Source: Pseudomonas sp. CCC3.1 (GTDB lineage Bacteria > Pseudomonadota > Gammaproteobacteria > Pseudomonadales > Pseudomonadaceae). Taken from it: a stretch of 64,000 nt of DNA. The stretch lies in NCBI RefSeq assembly GCF_034347405.1, contig NZ_CP133778.1, positions 3,782,001-3,846,000 on the forward strand. The letters run 5' to 3'. The stretch's first letter is position 1. Each line of letters starts with the position of its first letter. The notes beneath the pieces are model-generated. The model saw nothing but the letters and a program-made list of their open reading frames with translations, was not told the origin of the DNA and searched no databases. Shown in pieces: positions 16,664 to 26,395 of this stretch. The position numbers and the translations under genes are program-made.

Positions 16664-16677
<14 letters not shown>
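15964..16677 (-). CDS. pgl: 6-phosphogluconolactonase
   Basis: 237 residues of the SOL/DevB type. VVSGGRSPVAFFQSL (about 49-63), VVSLADERWVPVEHADSNAG and ILGMGDDGHTASLFPGS are the family signatures that bind phosphogluconolactone. It hydrolyses the lactone made by Zwf to 6-phosphogluconate. Its start overlaps the zwf 3' end by 14 bp, and its stop overlaps an ATG next to eda, so zwf-pgl-eda are translationally linked. Confidence 0.95.
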
Positions 16678-18133
<1,456 letters not shown>

Positions 18134-18138
18134 GATGT

Positions 18139-18146
18139 TTGTTCTT
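18139..18146 (-). promoter_or_regulatory. Candidate Crc/Hfq CA motif at zwf start
   Basis: The minus strand reads AAGAACAA, a perfect AANAANAA, only 5 nt upstream of the zwf ATG and in the place of the absent Shine-Dalgarno. Binding of Hfq/Crc here would directly block initiation. Confidence 0.55.
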
Positions 18147-18198
18147 TTATCAAGTTAAGCTACAAATACCTTTTTTCAAGGTATCACTCAAGGAAAAA

Positions 18199-18214
18199 TG
18201 TAGTAATAAACACA
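18199..18214. promoter_or_regulatory. Candidate HexR operator between zwf and hexR
   Basis: TGTAGTAATAAACACA is an imperfect palindrome with TGT...ACA ends, set in an AT-rich stretch 66 bp upstream of zwf and 115 bp upstream of hexR. It fits the general HexR pattern less exactly than the two sites at 32204 and 32266, since the spacing between half-sites differs. Confidence 0.5.
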
Positions 18215-18328
18215 ACATTTTCTCAAAACACAGATTGCTGCTAGTGGTCATCACAGGCCACCAGTAGGATAGGCCACCTTGCGAACCGCTTTAGCACGGT
18301 TGATGCATCGCCGACCCTAGGATCATAA

Positions 18329-19198
18329 ATGGACCGCGTGCGAAATTTACTCGAACAAATCAAAGGCCGCCTCGAAGACCTGAACAAGGCCGAGCGCAAG
18401 GTGGCAGAAATAATTCTGCAGAACCCGCAACAAGCGACGCGCTTCAGTATTGCTGCGTTGGCTCAAGCGGCGTCGGTCAGCGAACCCACGGTCAACCGCT
18501 TTTGCCGTTCGTTTGGTGTCAGCGGTTACCCGGAGTTAAAACTGCAACTGGCACAAAGCTTGGCCAGTGGCGCAGCTTACGTGAGCCGAGCGGTTGAGGC
18601 GGATGATAATCCGGCGGCCTATACGCAAAAGATTTTCGGCAGCGCGATTGCCTCGCTGGACAGTGCCTGCCAGGCCTTGGACCCGAACCTGATCAGCCGC
18701 GCCGTCGACTTGTTGATCCAGGCCCGTCAGATTCACTTTTTCGGATTGGGCGCCTCGGCTCCGGTAGCGCTGGATGCACAGCACAAGTTCTTCCGCTTTA
18801 ACTTGGCGGTCACGGCCCACGCTGACGTTTTAATGCAACGCATGATCGCGTCGGTGGCGCACACCGGCGAGTTGTTCGTGATTATTTCCTACACGGGACG
18901 GACACGAGAGCTGGTCGAAGTGGCGCGCATTGCCCGTGCCAACGGCGCCTCGGTGCTGGGGTTGACCGCAGAGAACTCACCGCTGGCCAAAGCCAGCACC
19001 TTGAGCCTGAACATCCCGCTGCCTGAGGACACCGACATCTATATGCCGATGACCTCGCGCATCATCCAGCTCACTGTGCTGGATGTGCTGGCCACTGGCA
19101 TGACCTTGCGCCGGGGCGTGGATTTCCAGCCGCATTTGCGCAAGATCAAAGAAAGCCTGAATGCCAGCCGTTATCCGGTGGGGGATGAGTTCAACTGA
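18329..19198 (+). CDS. hexR: RpiR-family repressor of glucose catabolism
   Basis: 289 residues. The N-terminal RpiR helix-turn-helix spans about residues 1-77 (FSIAALAQAASVSEPTVNRF, FGVSGYPELKLQLAQSL). The C-terminal SIS sugar-phosphate domain spans about 125-255 (IHFFGLGASAPVALDAQHKF, VIISYTGRTRELVEVARIAR). In Pseudomonas HexR represses zwf-pgl-eda, edd-glk-gltRS and gap and is released by KDPG. All three target groups are in this window, and candidate operators precede each. A REPIN follows the stop directly. Confidence 0.95.
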   Translation: MDRVRNLLEQIKGRLEDLNKAERKVAEIILQNPQQATRFSIAALAQAASVSEPTVNRFCRSFGVSGYPELKLQLAQSLASGAAYVSRAVEADDNPAAYTQKIFGSAIASLDSACQALDPNLISRAVDLLIQARQIHFFGLGASAPVALDAQHKFFRFNLAVTAHADVLMQRMIASVAHTGELFVIISYTGRTRELVEVARIARANGASVLGLTAENSPLAKASTLSLNIPLPEDTDIYMPMTSRIIQLTVLDVLATGMTLRRGVDFQPHLRKIKESLNASRYPVGDEFN

Positions 19199-19207
19199 TC
19201 ACCGGCC

Positions 19208-19275
19208 TGTAGGAGCGAGCTTGCCTCGCGATCTTCTGGAAGATCAAAAGATCGCGAGGCAAGCTCGCTCCTACA
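19208..19275. repeat. REPIN (inverted REP pair)
   Basis: 68-bp near-perfect palindrome with intact arms TGTAGGAGCGAGCTTGCCTC and its complement and centre TTCTGGAAGATC. It lies between the convergent hexR and mutarotase genes, where it may act as a terminator. Confidence 0.92.
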
Positions 19276-19288
19276 CTTATTTGTGGGG

Positions 19289-20152
19289 CTAGGCGTTACA
19301 CAGCCCTGCCCGCGCTTGCAGGCTCAGGTGCGCTTGCTCGCCAGGGGCCAGGCTTTGGGTCTGGGCGCCAGCACTGGCGGACTCGACACAGACAAAACCC
19401 ATCACTTCATTCCAGCTCACGCCCAGCAAGGGCCGCTTGCCCGGATGCCAGATCACGGTGTTGGCATGATCCCCAGTATCGATACTCAGGGCCCGCTGCC
19501 AGGCGTGGTCGTTTAGCTGCATTTCGCCTTCGTGCTGGAACACCCGCTGGCAACCGCCCGCGACGCGCAGTTCACCTTTTTGCTGACACACCTCACGATT
19601 GAGCTGATCGTAGCCTTGAGCGCCATCAAGCCCGGATAGCGCTACCTCCGCCACATCACCAATACGCCAGTAAGCTCGCAACGCCTGACTCACCTGGCAC
19701 GGCTCATCGTCCTGATGTTCGGTGCTCAAACGCAATTCCATGTCTTCGCCCAGCCGTGCATGCAACTCAACCTGCCAATCGCACAGTTGCAAACGCCAAT
19801 GCAGGGTAACGCCCTCTTCATCTGAACTGCTGTCCAGCAGTTTCCAGTCGATCAGCCGCGCCCAACCATGGGATGGCCAGGCATTTTCGCTCGGATGGCG
19901 CCCATACCACGGCCAAAATATCGGCACGCCACCGCGGATCGCCCCGACCTGCGGCCATTTGGCGGCACACCACAACCAAGGTTTTTGCCCAGTTGGCTTG
20001 AAGTGCAGCAGTTGCGCCCCCTGACGACTGAACACCGCTTGGCAGTGCGGATGATCGATCACCAGCACATCGCGTTGCTGAAAGCGCTCCCACTGGAAAA
20101 CCGGCTGTTCGCGTTTGGATTTAAAAAAACGGTGAAGCGGATGCTCATGCAT
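19289..20152 (-). CDS. D-hexose-6-phosphate mutarotase (YeaD-like aldose-1-epimerase)
   Basis: 287 residues. The galactose-mutarotase-like beta-sandwich motifs are present: RGGVPIFWPWYGRHPSEN (about residues 73-90) with the phosphate-binding arginine, HGWARLIDWKL with the catalytic histidine, and a late glutamate in VMGFVCVESAS. It interconverts alpha and beta anomers of glucose-6-phosphate, matching substrate to Zwf. It follows oprB in the same direction after a terminator, at the end of the gtsABCD-oprB cluster, as in other Pseudomonas. Confidence 0.88.
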   Translation of the reverse strand: MHEHPLHRFFKSKREQPVFQWERFQQRDVLVIDHPHCQAVFSRQGAQLLHFKPTGQKPWLWCAAKWPQVGAIRGGVPIFWPWYGRHPSENAWPSHGWARLIDWKLLDSSSDEEGVTLHWRLQLCDWQVELHARLGEDMELRLSTEHQDDEPCQVSQALRAYWRIGDVAEVALSGLDGAQGYDQLNREVCQQKGELRVAGGCQRVFQHEGEMQLNDHAWQRALSIDTGDHANTVIWHPGKRPLLGVSWNEVMGFVCVESASAGAQTQSLAPGEQAHLSLQARAGLCNA

Positions 20153-20227
20153 GTGCCGCAGTCCTGAAAATCATGTCGCCCAATGTACCGCCATCGCAGA
20201 TTCGCTAAAGCTCGGCAGTGCTGACAC

Positions 20228-20255
20228 AAAAAAGCGGATAGCCAAGGCTATCCGC
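20228..20255 (-). terminator. Rho-independent terminator of oprB
   Basis: The minus-strand transcript forms the perfect stem GCGGATAGCC / GGCTATCCGC with a 2-nt TT centre, followed by T6. It lies 39 bp beyond the oprB stop. Confidence 0.9.
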
Positions 20256-20293
20256 AAATTGCGCACAACAAAACGGAGCTTATCGCAACAACG

Positions 20294-21643
20294 TTAGAAC
20301 ACCGACTGAATTTTCAGGCCAGCCACCAACGCGTTGTCAACTTGGTCCACACCACCCGGGTGAGTGATGTACTGCAAGTTGGGACGCACGGTAAGCCAAT
20401 TGGTCACGTGGAAGCCGTAGTTGATTTCGTAGTTGTACTCGGTGGAGCGCAGCGGTGAATACAGCGGATCGCTGTAGTCGGTCGCACCGATGGCCGCGTT
20501 GGCCAGCTCAGCGTTTTTCTTCACGTCGTCGTTGACATGGATACGGGCAAAGCCAATGCCGATGTCATCTTTTGGACGTGCATCGAACGGGCCTTTGTAC
20601 ACAAACATCAGCGACTGGTAGTTGTCGACAATGTTGGTGGCCTTGTCGTGGAAGGTTGCGTTGGCCGCGATATTCAGGCCGCGCGAAGCATCACCGTTGT
20701 GGCTGGTGAGCTGTTGCTGAACCACGAACCAGTAGCCGTGCTTGCTGTCATGTACGCGATAGCTCTGACCGGTGGTGGCCGCGTCATTGCCGTTGATGTC
20801 TTCACGCAGGTCAGCAGCAGGCGCCGTGCTTTTGTAGTAACCGACACGGTATTCGCCAGGCAGGTTATTGACCTTAGGCGACCAGACCAGCTCGACAGGC
20901 AACACAGTGCCTTTGGTGCCGCTGCCGCTAAGTTTGAAGCCGTTGCCGTGCTCCAGTTGCGACGGGTTCTGGTTGTACGCGCCGATCTGCGCATAGAACT
21001 CAGGCGTGATGTTGTACTTCACACGCAGTGCCGCCTGGCTGACCGGCCAGTTGTACCAGATGTTAGTGGCCCAGTTACCCACCTGCGAACCGCAGAACGC
21101 CAGGTTCTGGAATTCACACGGGAAGGTGTTGAAGTCTTCGCCCTCACCGAAATAACCGGCTTTGACGTCCAGCTTGCCATCAAGGAACTGATGCTGGATG
21201 TACAACTGGGTCAGACGCACCATGTGGCCACGGCCGTAGACCTCCTGGGAAGAACTCAGGGTGCCCGCACGTGGATCGCCAACACGGTCGTTGGAGATGT
21301 TTTGCCCGTTGCGGTTGGTGAGCTGGATCTTGGCCTGGGTGTTATCCCAGCCCCACAGCTTTTGCAGGTCCAACGCCACGCCCAGACCAAACTGGTCGCT
21401 GTAGCGCGCTGTTTTATCGTTGTTGTAGCCACCATGCAAGTTGGCGCCCACTTCACCGACGTAATCAGCCTTGATGTCGATCCCCTGTTCGATGAGCTTG
21501 GTCCGCTCGCCGCCCCAATCGCCGGTCATCCACTTGGAATCGGCGCTGAACGCTTCGTCTGCCATCGCATTGGCAGAAAGAACCAGCGCGGCAACCGCTG
21601 ACAGCTGGCAGATCAACCGAGTGTTGGTGTGTTGCTTTTTCAT
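20294..21643 (-). CDS. oprB: Carbohydrate-selective outer-membrane porin
   Basis: 449 residues. A signal peptide of about 28 residues ends at ANAMA before DEAFS. The mature N-terminus AFSADSKWMTGDWGGERTKL is the OprB signature, followed by beta-barrel repeats and the C-terminal strand TWL-type region ending GLKIQSVF with a terminal phenylalanine, as expected for BAM-assembled porins. It admits glucose into the periplasm for the GtsABCD transporter encoded just upstream. The leader holds an AATAACAA Crc/Hfq motif (21663-21670). Confidence 0.95.
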   Translation of the reverse strand: MKKQHTNTRLICQLSAVAALVLSANAMADEAFSADSKWMTGDWGGERTKLIEQGIDIKADYVGEVGANLHGGYNNDKTARYSDQFGLGVALDLQKLWGWDNTQAKIQLTNRNGQNISNDRVGDPRAGTLSSSQEVYGRGHMVRLTQLYIQHQFLDGKLDVKAGYFGEGEDFNTFPCEFQNLAFCGSQVGNWATNIWYNWPVSQAALRVKYNITPEFYAQIGAYNQNPSQLEHGNGFKLSGSGTKGTVLPVELVWSPKVNNLPGEYRVGYYKSTAPAADLREDINGNDAATTGQSYRVHDSKHGYWFVVQQQLTSHNGDASRGLNIAANATFHDKATNIVDNYQSLMFVYKGPFDARPKDDIGIGFARIHVNDDVKKNAELANAAIGATDYSDPLYSPLRSTEYNYEINYGFHVTNWLTVRPNLQYITHPGGVDQVDNALVAGLKIQSVF

Positions 21644-21662
21644 CCCTACATCCTCGTCTTTA

Positions 21663-21670
21663 TTGTTATT
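21663..21670 (-). promoter_or_regulatory. Candidate Crc/Hfq CA motif in oprB leader
   Basis: The minus strand reads AATAACAA (perfect AANAANAA), about 20 nt upstream of the oprB start. Its context AACAATAAAGACGAGG is similar to the gtsA and gltR leaders. Confidence 0.55.
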
Positions 21671-21732
21671 AACTGTTTTTGTCTAACGCGGTTTACTGCT
21701 TTTTCCGAAACATCCTTCCCCGAAAGGAAGAT

Positions 21733-22893
21733 TCAGCGTCCTTTGAATTGGGCGACGTTGTCGGCACGATCCTGTGCAGGCAACGAAGCGGCTGTGCCCA
21801 AGCGCTCACCGGTTTGAGCATCGAACAGCAACACTTTGGCCGGGTCGAACTGCAGGTTCAGGGCCTCTCCCACTTGTGGAGCAACATCAGGCGCGAGGCG
21901 GCAACACACTTTGACGCCGTTCAGTTGAACGAACACCAGGGTGTCCGGCCCCGTCGGCTCGGTCACTTGTACATCGGCGCGAAGAGTCGGTCCGCCCGTG
22001 ACCTCGGCCGAGGCCAGGACGATTTGCTCCGGACGCAGACCCAGGATCACCTCACGGTCTTCCAGGCCTGCGTCGTTCATGCTCATCGGTAACTCACAAC
22101 GCGCCTGGCCACTGTCCAGCAGCGCCACCAGACGGCCGTCCTTGCGCTGCAAGCGCAGCGGTATGAAGTTCATCGGCGGCGAACCGATAAAGCTCGCGAC
22201 AAACAGGTTGGCCGGATCGTTGTAGATCTGCTTGGGCGTACCGAACTGCTGGATGATTCCGTCTTTCATGACCGCCACTTTGTCGCCCAGGGTCATGGCC
22301 TCGATCTGGTCGTGGGTCACGTAGACGGTGGTGGTTTTCAAGCGCTGGTGCATCAGTTTCATTTCGGTGCGCATCTCGACCCGCAGCTTGGCGTCGAGGT
22401 TGGACAACGGTTCGTCGAACAGGTAAATCTTCGGTCGACGCGCCAGCGCACGGCCCATCGCGACACGCTGCTGCTGGCCACCCGACAACTGGCCCGGCTT
22501 GCGATTGAGCAAATGTTCGATCTGCAGCAGCTTGGCCACCCGGGCAACTTCTTCGTCGATGGCCGACTGCGCCATCTTGCGGATCTTGAGGCCGAATTCG
22601 ATGTTCTCGCGCACGCTCATGGTCGGGTACAGCGCGTAGGACTGGAACACCATGGCGATGTCACGGTCCTTGGGGCTCATGCCGCTGACGTCTTCGTCAT
22701 CAATCATGATCGCGCCGCCGGTGATGTTCTCCAGGCCCGCTATGCAGTTCATCAGGGTCGATTTGCCGCAGCCCGATGGTCCTACCAGGATCAGGAACTC
22801 GCCGTCCTTGATCGACAATTCGATGTTTTTCAGGGTGTCCGGCAGGCCAGCACCATAGGTCTTGTTTACGTTACGAAGCTCAAGCGTTGCCAT
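21733..22893 (-). CDS. gtsD: Glucose/sugar ABC transporter ATP-binding subunit (MalK/UgpC type)
   Basis: 386 residues. Walker A GPSGCGKST is near residue 38, Q-loop FQSYALYPTMSV, signature LSGGQQQR, Walker B IYLFDEPLSNLD and switch histidine VYVTHDQ. A C-terminal OB-type regulatory domain begins near residue 240 (IGSPPMNFIPLRL), as in MalK. It powers glucose import with GtsB and GtsC. It is separated from gtsC by only two bases and from oprB by 89 bp, so one transcript is likely, with oprB also having its own leader. Confidence 0.93.
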   Translation of the reverse strand: MATLELRNVNKTYGAGLPDTLKNIELSIKDGEFLILVGPSGCGKSTLMNCIAGLENITGGAIMIDDEDVSGMSPKDRDIAMVFQSYALYPTMSVRENIEFGLKIRKMAQSAIDEEVARVAKLLQIEHLLNRKPGQLSGGQQQRVAMGRALARRPKIYLFDEPLSNLDAKLRVEMRTEMKLMHQRLKTTTVYVTHDQIEAMTLGDKVAVMKDGIIQQFGTPKQIYNDPANLFVASFIGSPPMNFIPLRLQRKDGRLVALLDSGQARCELPMSMNDAGLEDREVILGLRPEQIVLASAEVTGGPTLRADVQVTEPTGPDTLVFVQLNGVKVCCRLAPDVAPQVGEALNLQFDPAKVLLFDAQTGERLGTAASLPAQDRADNVAQFKGR

Positions 22894-22895
22894 GA

Positions 22896-23741
22896 TTACC
22901 CCTTGACCGCGCCGGCCGTCAGACCGCGCACGAAATACTTGCCTGCGACCACATAGACCAGCAGGGTCGGCAGCCCGGCGATCATCGCCGCTGCCATATC
23001 AACGTTGTATTCCTTGACCCCGGTGCTGGTGTTCACCAGGTTGTTCAGCGCCACGGTAATGGGCTGTGAATCACCACTGGAAAACACCACGCCGAAGAGG
23101 AAGTCATTCCAGATCTGGGTGAACTGCCAAATCAGGCAAACCATGATGATGGGGGTCGACATCGGCAGAATGATCAGACGAAAAATCGTAAAGAAACCCG
23201 CCCCATCCAAGCGTGCGGCCTTCACCAGCGCATCGGGAATGCTGACGTAGTAGTTGCGGAAAAACAGTGTAGTAAACGCCAGGCCGTAGACGATGTGCAC
23301 GAACACCAGGCCGGTGGTCGTGCTGGCCAGGCCCATCTTGCCCAAGGTAAACGAGGCAGGCAGCAGTACCGTCTGAAACGGCAGGAAGCAGCCAAACAGC
23401 AACAGACCAAAGAACAGCTGCGAACCGCGAAAGCGCCACATCGACAACACGTAGCCGTTCAACGCGCCAATGGCGGTGGAGATCAGCACCGCCGGGACAG
23501 TGATCTTGATCGAGTTCCAGAAGTAACCGTCGACCGTGGCCCAGGCCTTGACCCAGCCAATGCCGGTGACCACGGTTGGCCAGCTCAGCAGGTTACCGGT
23601 GCTGATGTCTTCCGGGGTTTTGAAGCTGGTCAACAGCATCACCACCAAGGGCACCAGGTACAGCAGTACGGCGAAGATCAGCACGGCATAGATTGCAATA
23701 CGGCTCAGGCTTAAAGAGCGCTTGCCAGCAAGACTATTCAT
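22896..23741 (-). CDS. gtsC: Glucose/sugar ABC transporter permease
   Basis: 281 residues with six membrane segments (first IAIYAVLIFAVLLYLVPLVV). The EAA loop reads ALVKAARLDGAGFFTIFRLI, the coupling site for the ATPase, typical of MalG-type permeases. Its start overlaps the gtsB stop by eight bases, indicating coupled translation and a GtsB/GtsC heterodimer. Confidence 0.93.
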   Translation of the reverse strand: MNSLAGKRSLSLSRIAIYAVLIFAVLLYLVPLVVMLLTSFKTPEDISTGNLLSWPTVVTGIGWVKAWATVDGYFWNSIKITVPAVLISTAIGALNGYVLSMWRFRGSQLFFGLLLFGCFLPFQTVLLPASFTLGKMGLASTTTGLVFVHIVYGLAFTTLFFRNYYVSIPDALVKAARLDGAGFFTIFRLIILPMSTPIIMVCLIWQFTQIWNDFLFGVVFSSGDSQPITVALNNLVNTSTGVKEYNVDMAAAMIAGLPTLLVYVVAGKYFVRGLTAGAVKG

Positions 23742-24642
23742 TGCGCTTGCTCCTTAGCTCGGAATACAGGTAAGGCACGATGATCGCGAGAATCGCACCG
23801 AGCATCAGAATCGCACTGGCCGAACCCACGCCCATCTGACCGCGGCTAAAGGTGAAGGAATACATGAACATGGCTGGCAGGTCGGACGAATAGCCCGGGC
23901 CACCGGCTGTCATCGCCGCCACCAGGTCAAAACTCTTGATCGCGATGTGCGCCAGGATCATCACGGCACTGAAGAACACCGGGCGCAGGCTTGGCAGTAC
24001 CACTTTCCAGTAGATGCGCGGCAAGCTCGCGCCATCGATCTGGGCCGCACGAATGATCGATTGATCAACCCCGCGCAGGCCTGCGAGGAACATCGCCATG
24101 ATAAAGCCCGAGGCTTGCCAGACAGCCGCGATGACCAGGCAATACACCACGCGATCAGGGTCGATCAGCCAGTCCAGACGAAAACCTTCCCATCCCCAGT
24201 CGCGCAGCAGCTTGTCCAGCCCCATGCCGGGGTTGAGCAGCCACTTCCAGGCGGTACCGGTGACGATCATCGAAAGCGCCATCGGGTACAGGTAAATAGT
24301 GCGAATAAACCCTTCGCGACGGATGCGCTGATCAAGGAATACCGCCAGCGTTACGCCAATCACCAAGGTGATGCCAATAAACATGCTGCCGAACACGGCC
24401 AGGTTCTTGCTCGCCACCCACCAGCGGTCGTTGTCGAACAAGCGCTGATACTGCGCCAGGCCTACCCACTGGTAAGTCGGCAAGAACGTTGAATTGGTGA
24501 ACGAGAGAACAAACGTCCACAGGATGTAGCCATAGAAGCCCACCAGAACGATGAACATGCTGGGCGCCAGTACCAGTTTTGGTAGCCAGCGCTGCAAGGC
24601 ATCGAAGGGCGAGACTTTCCTGAACGCAGCAACAGAACTCAT
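23734..24642 (-). CDS. gtsB: Glucose/sugar ABC transporter permease
   Basis: 302 residues, MalF-type permease with about six segments (APSMFIVLVGFYGYILWTFV first) and the EAA loop IIRAAQIDGASLPRIYWKVV. The start at 24642 (MSSVAAFRK) is used; a longer frame to 24717 would read its first codons from the REPIN and is rejected. The ribosome site is weak, which together with the REPIN between gtsA and gtsB should lower permease expression relative to the binding protein. Confidence 0.92.
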   Translation of the reverse strand: MSSVAAFRKVSPFDALQRWLPKLVLAPSMFIVLVGFYGYILWTFVLSFTNSTFLPTYQWVGLAQYQRLFDNDRWWVASKNLAVFGSMFIGITLVIGVTLAVFLDQRIRREGFIRTIYLYPMALSMIVTGTAWKWLLNPGMGLDKLLRDWGWEGFRLDWLIDPDRVVYCLVIAAVWQASGFIMAMFLAGLRGVDQSIIRAAQIDGASLPRIYWKVVLPSLRPVFFSAVMILAHIAIKSFDLVAAMTAGGPGYSSDLPAMFMYSFTFSRGQMGVGSASAILMLGAILAIIVPYLYSELRSKRNE

Positions 24643-24681
24643 GGAGAGAACCCGAGCAAGGAAAAAGTAGAGGCTGGTCCT

Positions 24682-24749
24682 TGTAGGAGCGAGCTTGTCT
24701 CGCGATCTTTTGATCATCTAAAAGATCGCGAGGCGAGCTCGCTCCTACA
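24682..24749. repeat. REPIN between gtsA and gtsB
   Basis: 68-bp palindrome with arms TGTAGGAGCGAGCTTGTCTC and GAGGCGAGCTCGCTCCTACA. It begins 7 bp after the gtsA stop, inside the operon. In this place it can stabilise the upstream gtsA mRNA, as described for malE-malF in E. coli (inference here). Confidence 0.92.
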
Positions 24750-24755
24750 GGAGGG

Positions 24756-26042
24756 TTACTTAGCGGATTTGATCGCCGCGCCAAGTTTTTTGGCGGTGTC
24801 GGCCGGGTCGGCCTTAGGGTCGTTGATGTAATTGGTGATTACGTCAAAGAACGCCCCCTGCACAGCCAGCGTGGTTGCCATGTTGTGCGCCATGCTTGGC
24901 TGCAGGCCGCCGGACTTGGCGTCAGCCAGGAAGTCCTTGGCCGAGGTCTGGGCACAGGCGTCAAAGCCGAGCTTTTCCATGTTGTTCAACATGTCGTTGC
25001 GAACCGGAATTGAGCCCTTGTTGATGCTGAAGACTTTCTGGAAGTCTTCACCCAGCGCCACTTTGGCAATGTCCTGTTGACCTGCTTTGGTACCTTCGTC
25101 TTTCACCTTGAACACCGCCAAAGAGTCGATGTTGTAAGTGAAGGCTTTGTCGGTGCCCGGGAAGGCTACGCATTCATAGTCTTTGCCGGCGATTTTCTTG
25201 GCGGCGGTCCATTCACTCTTGGCCCAGTCGCCCATGATCTGCATGCCGGCCTTGCCGTTGATGACTTTGGCCGCTTCCAGGTTCCAGTCCTGGCCTTTGC
25301 CATCGGCGTCCATGTAGGTCGCCACTTTCTTCAGTTCAGTCAGCGCCTTGACCATTTCCGGGCCGGTCAGGGCCGCGTTATCGAGGTCAACCAAGGCCTT
25401 CTTGTACCCATCAACGCCCATGACCGAGAGCACGACGGCTTCAAAAACCGTGCTGTCCTGCCAAGGCTGCCCACCGTGGGCAAGCGCAATGAAGCCCGCA
25501 GCCTTGAGCTTGTCACCGGCGGCGTAGAATTCTTCAAGGGTGGCAGGTGGTTTTTCGATACCGGCCTTTTTAAAGACCTCCGGGTTGATCCACAGCCAGT
25601 TCACACGGTGAATGTTCACCGGCACGGCCACGTAGTTGCCCTGGTACTTCACGGTATCGGAGACTTTCTTGTCGAGCAGGCTGTCCCACTTCTCTTCTTT
25701 GGCGACATTCTTCAGAACGTCAGTGTCGAGCAGCCCGGTGGAGGCCCACTCCTGAATGTCCGGCCCTTTGATCTGCGCCATGCCTGGCGGGTTGCCAGCA
25801 ACCGCACGGCTTTTGAGCACGGTCATCGCGGTAGCACCGCCACCACCGGCAACTGCGCCGTCTTTCCAGGTAAAGCCGTCTTTCTCGACTTGAGCCTTCA
25901 GCACATCTACGGCCGCTTTTTCGCCACCGGACGTCCACCAATGCACCACTTCAACCGAACCTTTGGAGTCGGCAGCATAGGTGTTCAGAGGGAAAAGAGT
26001 TGCGAGAGATATGACAACGGCGAGGCGATTGAATGAATTCAT
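24756..26042 (-). CDS. gtsA: Glucose/sugar ABC transporter periplasmic binding protein
   Basis: 428 residues. A Sec signal peptide (NRLAVVISLATLFPLNTYAA) is followed by a family 1 solute-binding fold: VEVVHWWTSGGEKAAVDVLK, GNPPGMAQIKGPDIQEWAS, VNIHRVNWLWINPEVFKKAG and NGKAGMQIMGDWAKSEW. It is the periplasmic glucose receptor of GtsABCD in Pseudomonas. The start at 26042 has AAAGG upstream; the ATG at 26075 is rejected because it would translate through the CA motif. First gene of the operon. The leader carries AACAACAA at 26056-26063 and an upstream palindrome at 26146-26165. Confidence 0.95.
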   Translation of the reverse strand: MNSFNRLAVVISLATLFPLNTYAADSKGSVEVVHWWTSGGEKAAVDVLKAQVEKDGFTWKDGAVAGGGGATAMTVLKSRAVAGNPPGMAQIKGPDIQEWASTGLLDTDVLKNVAKEEKWDSLLDKKVSDTVKYQGNYVAVPVNIHRVNWLWINPEVFKKAGIEKPPATLEEFYAAGDKLKAAGFIALAHGGQPWQDSTVFEAVVLSVMGVDGYKKALVDLDNAALTGPEMVKALTELKKVATYMDADGKGQDWNLEAAKVINGKAGMQIMGDWAKSEWTAAKKIAGKDYECVAFPGTDKAFTYNIDSLAVFKVKDEGTKAGQQDIAKVALGEDFQKVFSINKGSIPVRNDMLNNMEKLGFDACAQTSAKDFLADAKSGGLQPSMAHNMATTLAVQGAFFDVITNYINDPKADPADTAKKLGAAIKSAK

Positions 26043-26055
26043 GTGATGACCTTTA

Positions 26056-26063
26056 TTGTTGTT
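26056..26063 (-). promoter_or_regulatory. Crc/Hfq CA motif in gtsA leader
   Basis: The minus strand reads AACAACAA directly 5' of the AAAGG ribosome site of gtsA. The surrounding TAACAACAATAAAGGTC is nearly repeated before gltR (TAACAACAATAAGGATC). gtsA and gltR are known Crc targets in P. putida, which supports the call. Confidence 0.65.
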
Positions 26064-26145
26064 ATAGCTGTGCAAGTCTTTTTGCTTGCGCTGCTAAAGA
26101 GTGTATCCACGCCCCACGGGGCCCACGTAACGAACAGATGTTCAT

Positions 26146-26165
26146 ATGTCACTGTCTTGTGACAT
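26146..26165. promoter_or_regulatory. Palindrome upstream of gtsA
   Basis: Perfect 7-bp arms ATGTCAC / GTGACAT with a 6-bp spacer TGTCTT, centred about 113 bp upstream of the gtsA start. This looks like a dimeric regulator site. GltR, encoded 3 kb away and known to control glucose transport, is a candidate binder; its consensus is not claimed here. Confidence 0.5.
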
Positions 26166-26395
26166 TAGACCCATGACAATAGACGCCTGCAGCAATATTT
26201 CAGCATGGTCAAAGCCAGTTCTCTCTATGCCCCTCTTCGTTGAAATCACCGCCTCACAAGGTATTTTCCGCATTGACTGTAGGACGCATCCCGAAGTCGT
26301 TTTCCCACGTTGTACACGCAAATAACATCAGCGAGTCTGCCTCTCATCGTCACTCTAAAAGAACGGATGCCGACACCCTTCAGGAGATATGACTC

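Larger units (their letters stand above)
26043..26395. other. Intergenic region between gtsA and the AP2 gene
   Basis: 353 bp shared by the divergent promoters of gtsA and the AP2-domain gene. It contains the gtsA CA motif and the ATGTCAC palindrome annotated separately. The AP2 ribosome site CAGGAG is at the right end. Nothing else is recognised. Confidence 0.6.
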
